A stretch of DNA of 64,000 bases from Planococcus citri. Its lineage: Eukaryota > Arthropoda > Insecta > Hemiptera > Pseudococcidae. Shown here piece by piece: positions 1 through 11,135 of this stretch. A program made the translations under genes and the position numbers. The notes under the pieces are model-generated. The model was not told the DNA's origin, did no database searches, and was given only the letters and a program-made list of their open reading frames with translations. The stretch's first letter is position 1, and every line of letters begins with the position of its first letter. The stretch is taken from assembly GCF_950023065.1 (NCBI RefSeq), contig NC_088677.1, positions 83,477,469-83,541,468 on the forward strand, in the 5' to 3' direction.

Positions 1-279
1 GACAAGCAAGTACCGCAAGCTACCACTTTGTCAGTTAAACTACCTCGTAAAAAAGCTGCTGTCTCATTTGCTGAAGTAACAAAAAATGCTTCCTCTACTC
101 CAGCTAATCAGAAAAGCTCTCCTTCGTATGCTGAAGTAACAAAGAAATCTACAACAACAGTTCTTGACGAGAGCATTTACAATATGTTAAGAGAGCAATC
201 TAAACAGTTCGACTCTCTTCTGTGTCAAATCAACAGCATGCTCACTCTCCTGAACAAGGTTCTGACCAAACTTATCTAA
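1..279 (+). CDS. LINE ORF1 (gag-like), C-terminal end only
   Basis: The frame is open from the left edge of the window to a TAA at 277-279, so this is the 3' end of a longer ORF whose start lies outside. The visible part is Ser/Thr/Lys-rich, has two similar segments ending in AEVTK, and closes with a leucine-rich helix-like tail (QFDSLLCQINSMLTLL). No zinc knuckle is visible in this piece. It stops only 10 nt before the ATG of an endonuclease-reverse transcriptase ORF, which is the normal ORF1-ORF2 layout of Jockey-type non-LTR retrotransposons. Family knowledge suggests a nucleic-acid-binding protein that packages the element RNA; the assignment rests on position rather than recognised domains. 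Confidence 0.7.
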   Translation, partial: DKQVPQATTLSVKLPRKKAAVSFAEVTKNASSTPANQKSSPSYAEVTKKSTTTVLDESIYNMLREQSKQFDSLLCQINSMLTLLNKVLTKLI

Positions 280-289
280 ATCATCTTCC

Positions 290-2968
290 ATGAGTACTGA
301 AACTAAAATATGTCTTTGGAATGCAAATGGTATTCTTCAACGGATCCATGAATTAACCGTTTTCATCAAAATGAACAACATCGACGTGATGTTAATCACT
401 GAAACTCATTTCACTGATAAAAACTTCTTAAACATTCCTGGTTATGCGATCTACATGGCCAATCATCCTGATGGCACTGCACGCGGCGGTAGTATGGTCA
501 TTGCTAAGAAAAGTCTTATGCACTTCGAATCAGAGAAAATAATCGAAAAATCTATCCAGTCAACAGCAATTGTCTTGCAAAATCCTAAAGGTGATATTAC
601 AATTGCAGCTACATACTGCCCACCTCGTTACAAAATCAACTCAGCAAACTTCAATGCGCTCTTCAGTAAATTTGGTCATCGCTTCATCATTGGAGGTGAC
701 TTCAATGCGAAACATGTCAACTGGGGCAGTCGTCTAACTTCTACCCGTGGTAAACATCTTCTTGAAGCATTGAATACATGCAACGTGGATGTACTATCTA
801 CTGGAAACCCAACATACTGGCCTTCAGATCTTCTACGTATTCCTGATGTTATTGACTTGTTCTTGTGCAAAAATATCCGTGCAGATTATCATATTGTGGC
901 GAGCCAAGATTTAAGCTCAGATCATGATGCCTTAATTCTTACACTAAATTCTGCTTCAACTTCTAAGTGCTTCCAACGCAAACCGTATACTGCAAGTACT
1001 AACTGGACTTTGTTTCAAAACTGGCTACTGAACAACTTCGTTCCACCAGATCTATGCACTCCGAACCAAATTGATGAAGGTGTTGAGTATCTCAACAGAA
1101 TGATCCACCAAGCAATTCAACTGTGTACTCCACCTCTTCCTTCAACACGTAGCTTCAGCCCTACTGTGCCCAGATTTATTCGACATAAAATACTTGAAAA
1201 AAGGGCTCAAAGAAAGCTGTGGCAGCAAACCAGAAATCCTACGGATAAAAGAGAACTTAATCGAATGACTCGTGCCCTGAAGAAAATTCTATCAAATTTC
1301 CACAATGAAATCTTTCAAGAAAAGCTACTTCGACTTGATCCAACAGAAGTTACTGATTACTCCTTGTGGAAAATGACAAGTAATATAAAAAAGCGTCAAG
1401 AAAACGTTCCACCAATTCGTAACCCAGACAATACATGGGCAAGAAGTGCGGCAGAAAAGGCTTTTGCATTTGCTCAACATTTTGAAAACCAGTTCACGCC
1501 TTTTGTAACTGATTCGCGAGCCAACCAACACCATCAGGATGATTCTCTGTGTATTGCATCAAACACCATCGCTCCAATTAGACCTTCCGAGATCCAATAT
1601 ATTATCTCACATAAAATCAAGAGGAAAAAATCTCCAGGTTATGATGCCATTGACGGAACTATTCTCAAAAATATTCCCAGGGAAATGTTCGTATTTCTTG
1701 CTGAATTATTCAACAAAATCTTGGATTTAAGTCATTATCCGAGCCAATGGAAGTACGCTGAAATCATTGTTGTGCCAAAACCAGGTAAACCTTCGAATGA
1801 AGTTTCATCTTATCGACCAATAAGTCTTCTACCTATCCTCTCCAAAGTCTTTGAGAAATTGTTCCTGTCACGCCTTCTACAAGTAATTGATCAAAAGAGT
1901 TTGATTCCTAGTCACCAATTTGGTTTTCGGAAAAAACACAGTACGATTCAACAACTTCATCGTGTTTCCAGTACCATCAATAATGCTCTTGAAAACAAAG
2001 ATACCTGTTCTGCTGCGTTCTTGGATATCACTCAAGCTTTTGATCGTGTCTGGCATCATGGACTCCTTCTGAAACTAAAACAAGTACTGCCAGCAAAACT
2101 ATTCAATTTACTCAAATCTTATCTTTCCAAAAGAAGATTCCGCGTTAAATTTGATGGAGTATTCTCAGACTTCAGAGATATCAAAGCCGGTGTTCCTCAA
2201 GGAAGCGTTCTTGGACCTATCCTCTACAGTCTATATACCAGAGATATTCCTCATAATCCGGCCAACTCAACCATGGCCACTTTTGCTGACGACATAGCTG
2301 TTTTGGTCTGTCGTAACAATGCATATGATGCCTCAAGAATATTACAATGTGAACTCTCAGCAATCGAGAAATGGTGCAAAAAGTGGCACATTCGTATCAA
2401 TGAGAGTAAATCTTCAAACATCACGTTTACAATGAAAAAAGAAAGCTCTCAGCCCGTTTACTTGAATAATACCGCTTTGCCACAAAAAGAGGATGTTAAA
2501 TATCTAGGTCTACATCTCGACACTCGCATGACCTGGAAAAAGCACATCTCAATGAAAAAGACCCAACTCGAACTCAGGCTCAAACAACTCTACTGGCTTG
2601 TTGGTCGTCGCTCTAGTCTGAGCCTAAAGAACAAAATTTTACTCTATAAAGTCATTCTCAAACCAATCTGGACTTATGGCTGTCAAATATGGGGAACAAC
2701 CAGTTCGTCAAATATAGAAATTCTAGAACGCTTCCAGTCCAAGACTCTTCGCAAGATTACAAATGCGCCATGGTATGTTAAAAATCAAGTTCTACGCAAC
2801 GATTTTAAAATTAATTCTGTCAAAAAAGAAATTTCAATTCTTAGCGAAGCATATGCCAAACAATTGTATAAACACCCCAACTCTCTTATGTTAGAAATGG
2901 TGAACTCTGTAGATACATATAGACTTAGCAGATATCATATAAGTGATCTAAAATTTAGATTTATTTAA
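290..2968 (+). CDS. Jockey-like LINE ORF2: endonuclease + reverse transcriptase, intact
   Basis: An uninterrupted 892-aa ORF. The N-terminal ~220 residues are an apurinic-endonuclease-like domain: WNANG near the start, ITETH, GGDFNAKH and the terminal SSDHD motif are all present. The central part is a reverse transcriptase with YRPISLLP, HQFGFRKKHS, FLDITQAFDRVWH, GVPQGSVLGP and the catalytic FADD. The C-terminal ~200 residues match the usual thumb/tail of Jockey-clade ORF2 proteins (KYLGLHLD, YGCQIWG). The protein nicks target DNA and copies the element RNA there. The start at 290 is the first ATG after the ORF1 stop. There is no frameshift or stop, so this copy may be young or still competent. 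Placement in the Jockey group is by motif style; a tree would settle the clade. Confidence 0.93.
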   Translation: MSTETKICLWNANGILQRIHELTVFIKMNNIDVMLITETHFTDKNFLNIPGYAIYMANHPDGTARGGSMVIAKKSLMHFESEKIIEKSIQSTAIVLQNPKGDITIAATYCPPRYKINSANFNALFSKFGHRFIIGGDFNAKHVNWGSRLTSTRGKHLLEALNTCNVDVLSTGNPTYWPSDLLRIPDVIDLFLCKNIRADYHIVASQDLSSDHDALILTLNSASTSKCFQRKPYTASTNWTLFQNWLLNNFVPPDLCTPNQIDEGVEYLNRMIHQAIQLCTPPLPSTRSFSPTVPRFIRHKILEKRAQRKLWQQTRNPTDKRELNRMTRALKKILSNFHNEIFQEKLLRLDPTEVTDYSLWKMTSNIKKRQENVPPIRNPDNTWARSAAEKAFAFAQHFENQFTPFVTDSRANQHHQDDSLCIASNTIAPIRPSEIQYIISHKIKRKKSPGYDAIDGTILKNIPREMFVFLAELFNKILDLSHYPSQWKYAEIIVVPKPGKPSNEVSSYRPISLLPILSKVFEKLFLSRLLQVIDQKSLIPSHQFGFRKKHSTIQQLHRVSSTINNALENKDTCSAAFLDITQAFDRVWHHGLLLKLKQVLPAKLFNLLKSYLSKRRFRVKFDGVFSDFRDIKAGVPQGSVLGPILYSLYTRDIPHNPANSTMATFADDIAVLVCRNNAYDASRILQCELSAIEKWCKKWHIRINESKSSNITFTMKKESSQPVYLNNTALPQKEDVKYLGLHLDTRMTWKKHISMKKTQLELRLKQLYWLVGRRSSLSLKNKILLYKVILKPIWTYGCQIWGTTSSSNIEILERFQSKTLRKITNAPWYVKNQVLRNDFKINSVKKEISILSEAYAKQLYKHPNSLMLEMVNSVDTYRLSRYHISDLKFRFI

Positions 2969-3393
2969 TTTATTTAATTTAATTTTTAGAGGTTTAAACC
3001 CCTCTTCACCTGTGTTTTCTGAATGTTACCTAAGTAACAGATTGAATAAATATTACTACTACTACTACTATTTTAATTGGTAAGCTTTTGATTTCCTTTG
3101 TTTTTGTTCATCTTCCAGTAATTTTTATAGAGTGAAAGTAGACATTTCTCGATTATTTATTTTTCAACATTCAGTCAATAAAAAAATCTACTTGAAAAAA
3201 ATAAAAATAAAAATTGCCAAAAATTTCCAATTCCTGAAACTTTAATTCCGTAGGAATTCGAAAGGACGGAATTTTCAATAAATTTTTGATAAAAAAATTC
3301 AGGACTCGAGACTTTTAAGCCAAATGTACCTGAGTAAAAATTTCTTTGAATTAAAATTTTTTTTCATGTTGAAAATTTCTAACGGAAGATTTA

Positions 3394-3961
3394 ATGCCAA
3401 ATCTCCAAACAAAACCAGTCACTCCAATGGAAGTTGCCAAAGAAATTGAAAGAAGTCTTAATCCAAAGAAATCTGCGGGTGTTGATAAAATCTCACCAAG
3501 AATACTAAAGGAGTTATCAAAAAAAGGTATTGTGATGCTATCTAACATATGTAATATTCAATGCATGCTTTCGGCTAGAGTATGTGCCACAGTGCTTCAA
3601 AATTGCAAAAATCATCATGCTGAAAAAACCAGACAAGTCTGAAGAAAAAGTGGAATCGTAGTAGACCAATTTCAATATTGCCTGCAATATCAAAATTATT
3701 TGAAAAGCTACTTCTGAAATGCCTCAAACCTCTAGCCAAAATACCAGATCATCAGTTTGGGTTTTGTAATCAACACTCAACGATAGATCAGGTCCACAGG
3801 GTTGCAGTTATCATTGAAAAAGCATTTGAGGAAAAGAAATACTGTTCTGCAGCATTTCTTGACGTAGCACAAGCATTTGACCGAGTATGGCACGAAGGTC
3901 TCCGATCAAAACTTGCAGAAATCCTACCAAGAAATTATGTTCGTCTACTGAAATCCTATAT
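3394..3961 (+). pseudogene. Decayed Jockey-like reverse transcriptase fragment
   Basis: Two open segments in different frames (about 3394-3642 and 3668-3961) carry consecutive parts of a Jockey RT: NPKKSAGVDKISPRIL, then ISKLFEKLL, DHQFGFCNQHSTIDQVHRV and FLDVAQAFDRVWHEGL. They correspond to the same region of the intact ORF2 upstream but are clearly diverged, so this is a separate older insertion. The endonuclease, FADD motif and C-terminus are missing. A frameshift lies near 3640-3670 and homology stops at about 3961, shortly before an inverted-repeat element begins. Confidence 0.85.
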
Positions 3962-4071
3962 CACAGTAAATATGTCAAAAAAAAGAAAGTTGAAAATTTT
4001 TTTGAACTTCTTCAAACAAAGGAAAATGAAAAACAAAAATTTTGAAATTCTATTAAAAAGAAGAAAAAGTG

Positions 4072-4823
4072 AATTCGCACCTCGGGAGTAATAAGGTGAC
4101 ATCTCAAAAAAAATTGATTTTGATGTTTTTGCATTTTTGGGGCTTGTATGACCCCCCTCAACCAAAAATAACGCTTTGAGTTGGGTACATTATCTAGATC
4201 ATTTAAAAAATCCAAATGGCCTAACTCAAAATCCCAACAACATTGCAAGTTATTTGGAGTTATAAGGTGACATCTCAAAAAATTCCACCTTTTTTGAGCA
4301 AATTTCGTACATACAAAGTGTTAACAAACAGTTTTGATTGTTTTGAATGTTTGTCAGTTAGAAATAGTCACAAGGAGTGCATTTTTTATTGGTTTGTACC
4401 AAATGGAAAAATTTTTTTAAATTGATCAAATTTTAGTTTTTTGAGAAAAACTCAAAAACTAAGCACTCTAGAAAAAAACTAACGACATTATGTCGATTGG
4501 AAATTTAATTCTCTACAACTTCGGTGACATGAAATTTTTTTTGGACGCTTCCTTTCGCCTCCACATCAACTTTAATGAAAGGTTCTAACTCAAAAAGTTT
4601 TCCAAACATTGAAATATTTCCTCTTTAAGATTTTATTTTTCAAAGTGTTCTTATGCTAAATGAAGGTAGGATACCAGATCTTTAAAATGAGGTGCTATTC
4701 ATTCCTCACAATTAATTATAAGTTGATAAAAATAATGAATCAAGTTTTTTAAAAAAAGAAAATCACTCTCCTGTAAAATTTCACTTTTTTGAGATGTCAC
4801 CAATTACTCCCGAGGTGCGAATT
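4072..4823. mobile_element. 752-bp inverted-repeat element (MITE-like)
   Basis: The ends are near-perfect inverted repeats of about 40 bp. The left end starts AATTCGCACCTCGGGAGTAA (4072 onward) and the right end (4783-4823) is its reverse complement with two or three mismatches. A further copy of part of the terminal sequence (GGTGACATCTCAAAAAA) occurs inside at about 4266 in the same orientation as the left end. No transposase-like ORF is present, so this would be non-autonomous. I could not define an unambiguous target-site duplication, so the superfamily is open. Confidence 0.75.
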
Positions 4824-5185
4824 ATGAAAAACTACTAAAAAATTTAGTTAAAAATAAAAAAAGCACAAGTTTTTGACAATTTTGGTCCAAAAATCAGAAT
4901 AAACGCAGGATAGAAGGAAACACCTACACAAGCAAAAGCATGCACAAAGCTGGCTGTCACACACTGCATTTTTTCTAGATTTTAATCGAGAATGCCCGAT
5001 GAAGTAGTAGGTACTTCTGGATGAGTTAAGGGAGGAGAGAAGGAATCAAATTTCACAAATTTTCTTTAAAATTTTCATTCTGAATTTGTGATTGACTCGT
5101 GAATGAGGCATTTCTCTGCATAAATACATTTGTTGGCTTTAATATTTTAATCTTTCGAAAATTTGAAATATTTAAAAAGTAAGTA
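4824..5185. other. Spacer, no gene seen
   Basis: AT-rich sequence between the inverted-repeat element and the minisatellite. No ORF with recognisable content and no repeat structure stood out. Confidence 0.5.
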
Positions 5186-5189
5186 AACG

Positions 5190-6890
5190 ACCGTCTCTCT
5201 GTCTAGCATTTTAAGGTCATTGACCTCGGTGTCTGGACTCTCAAGGTCACTGACCTACCTGTCTAGACCATCAAGATTGGCTCTTAAGATCATTGACTTG
5301 TCACTATGGCTTCCCAAGATCGTCTGTTTGTCTGGCATCTGAAGGTCATTGACCCATGTTCCTGAACATTCAACATCACCAGTCTACCTGTCTGGACCCT
5401 CAAGATTGTATGTCCACCTGCCTGACTTCTTAAGGTCATTGACCAATTCGTATGGCTTCCCGAGACCATTCGGCTGTCTGGCATCATAAGGTCATTGACT
5501 TGTGTGTCCAGACTCTCAAGTTCATTGGCCCTCTTGTCTGTAATGTCAAAATTGTATGTTCTCCTGGCAGGCCATTAAAGGTCATTGACCCATCAGTATT
5601 GCTTCCCAAGGTCGTCTGTTTGTCTGGCATCTGAAGGTCAGTGACCCATGTTCCTGAACATTTAACATCACCGATCTACCTGTCTGGACCCTCAAGGTTG
5701 TATGTCCACTCGCCTGACCTCTTGTTAATTAACCAATTAGTATGGCTTCCCAAGACAATTTGCATGTCTGGAATCATAAGGTCATTGACCGGTGTGTCTG
5801 GACTCTCAAGGTCATTGGCGTTTTTGTCTGTACTGTCACAATTGTATGTCCACCTGTCAGGCCTTCTGAGGTCATTGACATGTCAGTATGGTTTCCCAAG
5901 GCGGTCTGTTTGTCTGACATCTGAAGGTCAGTGACTCATGTTCCTGAACATTCAACATCACCGGTCCACCTGTCTGGACCCTCAAGATTGTGTGTCCACC
6001 TGTCTGGCCTCTAAAGGTCACTGACAAATCAGTATGGCTTCCCAAGACCATTAGTCTGTCTGGCATCATAAGGTCATTGATCTGTGTGTCCAGACTCTCA
6101 AGGTCATTGGCCTTCTTGTCTGTACTGTCAAAATTGTGTGATTGACCCGTCAGAATAGCTTCCCAAGGCGGTATGTCTGTTTGGCCTCTCGAGGTCATTG
6201 ACCCATCTACCTGGCTTATCAAAGATGTCTTTGTTCCTGTCTGACCTTTTGTGCTAGGTCATTGACCTATCTTTCAGGCTTTCCAAAATCGTCTCTCTAT
6301 CTGTTTGTATTTCTGTCTAGCCTCTCAAGGTCATTGACCCATGCATCTGCCTGGACTTTCAAAGTCACCAACCTTTCTGTGTATCCTTCCAATATCGTTT
6401 GTAAGCTTTTCTCGTCCCTATAAGGTCATTGACCTTTCAGTTCAGCTTCTGAAGGTCATTTGTTTTCCAACCGGGTTTCTTAAGGTCATTGATCTATCTG
6501 TTTGGCTTCCCAAGGTCGTCTATACGTCTTTTTGCACTCTCAAGGTCACTGATATACTGGTCTAGACCTCTCACGTGAACTGTTCCCCCTTTCTGCCCTC
6601 TCAAAGTCATTGCCCCATTTGTCTGATTTTCCGATTCCGTCTGTCTGTCTCTCTCTGTTTGTTTTCTCGAGGTCGTCTGATTGCCATTCTGGCCATTCAA
6701 GGTCATTGACCCGTATGCCTGAACTATCAAGGTCACTGATTCACTTGTCTGACCTCACAAGGTCGTCTGTCCACCTATCTGGTCTCTTATGCTCACTGAC
6801 TCGTCAATACGAGAATAGCTTCCCAAGATCGTCTGTCTACATGTTGTCTGACCTCTCAAGGTCATTGACCTGTCCGTCTACTTATTATAT
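5190..6890 (+). repeat. Minisatellite with AGGTCATTGACC core (nuclear-receptor-like sites)
   Basis: About 1.7 kb of degenerate repeats in which CTCTCAAGGTCATTGACC-type cores alternate with spacers rich in GTCTG and CTGTC. A higher-order period of about 291 bp shows in the phrase CATGTTCCTGAACATT at 5355, 5647 and 5937. The core is an inverted repeat of AGGTCA with a 1-bp spacer. Perfect 13-mers AGGTCANTGACCT lie at 5214-5226, 5244-5256, 6256-6268, 6423-6435 and 6859-6871, and more than a dozen one- or two-mismatch versions lie between them. Open frames here are by-products of the repeat. Confidence 0.9.
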
Positions 6891-7970
6891 GTCTACTTAT
6901 TACACATTTTTAATCGGATTTCATTCAATTTTTGGAAAAATACTCCCCTCCTCCCCTCCCCTCCAAATCTATCATAATTTCCGAGTATTTTTTAAATTAC
7001 AAAACATTCTGTGCAGCAAAATATCCATTTTATGCTTTAAATTTGAAACTAATCCATTGGTGGGTGACACATTAGAGTTCTTGTCGAGATTTTAATTTCA
7101 TGTTCATCTGCATTCACATCGAAAGAATAACGCAGCCAAACACAGGTTCAGTTCACAGTACACATTTATTCGCGATTATCTTTCGCTGATGTGAGACTCT
7201 GATAGCAAATCTACGAGTAATTAATTAACACCCTAGGTAAGTACATTCGTTAACCTCCGAATCGTACGATAAGATAACCGTAGCAAACATATTCCTGATA
7301 ATAAATACACATATCAAATCTCAAAAGCAAATTAGACTCATTCATTTCAATTGAAACAAAATCTATCACATCGAAGGCTTCACTTTGCCTTCGGTATCAA
7401 CGATAGGCAAAACTTTCATCACGATTTCAATCCCATAGGTCGATATTATTTTATTTCACTCGAACAATAAATTATCACGTGTAATCAACAACGTGATCAA
7501 CTAGTGCAAATTGCAAAAACGCTTACACACGAAAATATCCACACCTCGACGCACATCAAAGCAGAATTTTTGTTTATTCGAGTAGAAAATTCAGTCTCTC
7601 AGGAAAGGCGATACCCTACCATACCATACCATGTAACAAAACGAATAATTGTTGATACAAGACACGTATGTGTGTATTTTCTTGCTGACTCACTTTTTTG
7701 TTTATTCTAGGATTTTTTCCATCGACAATACAGTACCTACTCGTTAGCGAACAGTTGGTAATATTTATTTAAAACAACAATTATAACGCTACGTAGAAAA
7801 GTACCCACAATGCCTCGAAAAAGGTGTAAATGAGTCTCCAAAGTCATCATTCATTCAGTTTTCAAGTTCCATTCGATTCGTGTCTTTAAAAGAGGGGATT
7901 TGTACAACGATTACAACACTCGTCAACTACCATTGAGCTGAAATTAGACGTACTGAAAAAGCATGTCATC
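6891..7970. other. Spacer, no gene seen
   Basis: Mostly unique AT-rich sequence. Splice-like sites occur (TTTATTCTAG ending at about 7710, CTAGGTAAG at about 7233), but no coding frame accompanies them. It could hold untranslated exons of a gene, which cannot be shown without transcripts. Confidence 0.4.
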
Positions 7971-7974
7971 CAAA

Positions 7975-8665
7975 CCTCAGAAGCAAATTTTGAGCAGTGA
8001 AAGTTTTCAACTTGTAAAAAAATCAATTTTTCAACTATTCGCCTTAGATTTGTGATTTGCCAGCCCTGATAATTTTTTGAACGTTGAACTTACGACAGGA
8101 TTAAACTTTCGGCAGCCAAAATTGATTTTAACCGTCTGGAGCGGTTTGAAGTTGCTGGAGAAAAGTCAACTCTTGCTGGAGGCTCCAGATCAGCTCGAAA
8201 ATGATAGTAATCGATTCGAAAGGATCAACTGTAAACAACAGGATAAATTTTAAGAAATTTGCAACAAAAATTGACAACTTCGGGATTCTTTGGAGATTTT
8301 TCAACTTTTAAAAAAATACACTTTCAGCCTCTTCACCTCAGATTTGAAATTCACCTGCCCTAATTAACTTTTGAATGTAGAAATTATAACAGGATTATAT
8401 TTTCAGCTGCTGAATTAGATTACAAAGCTTTCTGGAGCAATTTGAAGTAGCTGGAGAAAAATCAGATTTCGCTGGAGGCTCCAGATCGGCTCGAAAATGA
8501 CAGCAATCGATTCAGGAGGTCAATTTTGAGTGGTAGAAGAAGTTTTGAAAAATTTGTATCCAAAATTAACAATTTAAGGATTTTTTTGAAATTTGAGATC
8601 TTCCCAACTCGTGAAAATATACACTTTTCAACTCATCACCTCAAATTCACGAATCACCTAATGCT
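7975..8665 (+). repeat. Tandem repeat of ~296 bp with CTGGAGGCTCCAG palindrome
   Basis: Two diverged copies and the start of a third. The phrase GCTGGAGGCTCCAGATC occurs at 8175 and 8471, 296 bp apart, and the flanking text (CTCGAAAATGA, AATCGATTC, ACAGGATTA) repeats in the same order. The palindromic 13-mer recurs in an intron of the LAPTM-like gene near 21.4-22.4 kb, so it belongs to a dispersed family. Confidence 0.75.
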
Positions 8666-8819
8666 TCGGATCAGCTCAAAAATCGAATTTTCATCCTTTC
8701 ACCTTCCATCAAACCTCTCAATACTCCTGTAATTCTGCACTTATCCAAAAATCACTCCAATTTTATGACACAAACTACTCAACGACCGTCGACCAAATCA
8801 CCAGCCATAAACGCTATAC

Positions 8820-8875
8820 GATGGCGACGTCATCGTCATAAAAACTGTCGCCAACAACGACGTCACAGATAATCA
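8820..8875. promoter_or_regulatory. Candidate CRE-like promoter element pair
   Basis: Two GACGTCA motifs (about 8826 and 8859), identical to the CREB/ATF half of the TGACGTCA site, flank a short inverted repeat GGCGAC...GTCGCC. The surrounding 8.8-9.5 kb has few repeats. It could be a promoter for a transcript running right towards the LAPTM-like gene. This is inference from motif density only. Confidence 0.22.
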
Positions 8876-9365
8876 ACTGATCCGCGCAATATTCCATCCA
8901 ACGAGGGAGTTCCATTATCCATAAACAACCGCCATAAGCCATAAAAAAACCAGCGCAGAGTCGTGATGAAAAATGAACGAAGAACGATTCACAAGAAGAA
9001 CAAAACCATCGTAATAAACTGATCGAAGAATAAATTGTTCGCTTCTTGCTCTTCAGCTCTTTGCCTTGCGATCTTGCCGCTCGCTATACCAACGTACTAC
9101 GATGTTTTTATTCCTCTACTCTTTCTCGCTCCTCCTACGTTAAAATGAGTGGAAAGAATGTGAACAACGCTTACATTAGCCAAATATAATATACTCTACT
9201 CTTCAGTGTATATACGACGGTATTACGTATTAACGTTTTTTACAGGTACGTGCTCGCAATTCAGTGGTACCGTAGTCGATAATCGATATTTATTTTCATT
9301 TTTTTTTTTCGTATATTAGCTGACGATTTGTTATTGTTTTGATTTCATTAATTTTTTTCCCATAG

Positions 9366-9507
9366 TGTCGAAAATAAACAGTGAAGTGATCTTTCAATTG
9401 GTGTGATAATTGGAGTGAATTTTATCGATCCCTTGGAACTAGATACTCGATTTGCCAGTATTCAGATAAATTCCGCGCCAAATCCAAACATCTGTGTAAA
9501 TTTTCAG
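9366..9507 (+). other. Candidate untranslated exon
   Basis: A stretch flanked by an acceptor (CCCATAG before 9366) and a donor (CAG then GTAATG after 9507), in sequence of lower AT content and free of repeats. The next clear acceptor leading to a coding start on this strand is TTTTTAG at about 20485, just before the LAPTM-like ATG, so this could be its first exon across an 11-kb intron. Purely inferred from splice signals. Confidence 0.2.
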
Positions 9508-11130
9508 GTAATGAATAATTCGTATTAGCTCATCGAGCTCGAATCCAGTATTACATATTACGTAGGTGTAGGTGGTACGTATTCGAATACTCATCGAGTA
9601 GGTATCCGAATATTATACCTGTTTCATGGCTCGTGGAAATACCACATGTATGTGAAAATTTGTACCTACTATACGAATAGTGAATGAAACATCTCATATA
9701 GGGTACACTTCAGCACCCCTCTGGTCTATCTTTCTTTATCTGGTATATTGCGATGTACTTCAACGAAACACTCGACGACAATTCAATTCATTCTTGCCCT
9801 TCGAAAGTATACACATCTGTATACTTATTAACCACTTGATTAATTTTATTTTATGTCATTAAAAAACACGTACACACACCATAGAGCGATTAATTTCGCG
9901 ATCTAGACCATAAAATTAGTTGAAAAATACCAACTGATATAGTCGTCTGGTGACCTGCACTGGTGACCTTACAAGAACAAAACGTACGTAAACCGAAAAT
10001 AATACAAAATACCACATATGGCAATTGACAAGGACTCGTGGAAACGAATTCGCACGAGCTGAAAAACGTCAACAATTTTACTGACAGTTTATTAGATATA
10101 AATAATTTCAAAATGGGACCCAAAAGAGGACCATTGGGGGGGGGATGGGGGGTACATACAACTTTTAGTTTATAAAGAGAGTGAGGGTGGAAATGAATAT
10201 TCCTTTCTTCAACTATAAATATTAAATTTTTCATTACAAAATCTAGTAACTCAAAAAATTGAGCTAAAAATTTTGAATTTGCATTCAGGGAGCTCGATTC
10301 CCCTAAAATGCACATTTTCGCAGTCATTTAGCTTAATTCTTCAAAATTTAATGTTTTTAAAAATTAATTTTCGTAAGAAAAAATTCCACTTTTCAGAGGG
10401 TAAAATGTAATTAAATCATCGTAATTTTAAAAATTGATTTTCAAGGTTTAAAAAGCTTTAGAAAAAATTGAAGAAGTTTGAGAGCATTTTGGGCCAAGGA
10501 ACCTTTACTTACAAGCCAAGTTTTGTACAATTGGATCCAAAAATGCCCAAGATGAAGCTAAATGTTGGAAAATATCATTTTTTTGGCTACTAAAAAAATT
10601 TCAGCCACCCAAAAACGAAAATGGCCAGTTATTATACCGAAAAATCTTATTTCTAGTTATACATATTTGAATTACCTCAGAAGCCCAATTTTGACATTGG
10701 AGAATCGTACTATTGGAGGGGAGGGAAGGGAAGGGGATTTTTCAACAAAAAAAAAAACGTTGTGCATACCATGTCGAAAAATACACTAGGTATATTTCAC
10801 TCATGTTGAAAAATGGATACCAAATTTAATGGCAGAAAGATTCTAGATCAGGATTTCATGTTTCAAGATTAAGAGCAATTTCTCAACAAAAAAAAACAAA
10901 AAAAATAGCCCTGAAATTGACTTTTTCTTACTCACATTGAATATGGCATTCAAAAATGCACAGGACGTTTGAAATATAACCTATAAAGAATATTTTCAGA
11001 GTTTTGGCTTTTCAATCACACATTTTAAGGTTTCTGGACATTTTTTAGATCCAAAGAAAACACTTTTTCTTCCACTCGTGAGGAAAGTCATTCTGAAAAT
11101 TTGTAAAAAGCAATGAAAAATTAAAATAAA
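9508..11130. other. No gene seen; AT-rich with G-run
   Basis: AT-rich non-coding sequence with a G-rich tract at about 10137-10151. The longest frames have no recognisable domains. Probably intronic or intergenic. Confidence 0.45.
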
Positions 11131-11135
11131 TATGA

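Larger units (their letters stand above)
1..3071 (+). mobile_element. Jockey-like non-LTR retrotransposon, 5' end outside the window
   Basis: The element comprises the ORF1 end, ORF2, a short 3' UTR (2969-3050) with an AATAAA at about 3045-3050, and a TAC microsatellite tail (about 3054-3070). LINEs end in poly(A) or in short tandem repeats that template reinsertion, so the TAC run marks the 3' boundary. The left end and the target-site duplication cannot be seen. Confidence 0.85.

Noticed and set aside
5452..7095. Several Leu/Ser-rich open frames on both strands
   Set aside because: They are produced by the AGGTCA minisatellite. The same peptide phrases recur with the DNA repeat, and no start, splice or domain supports them.
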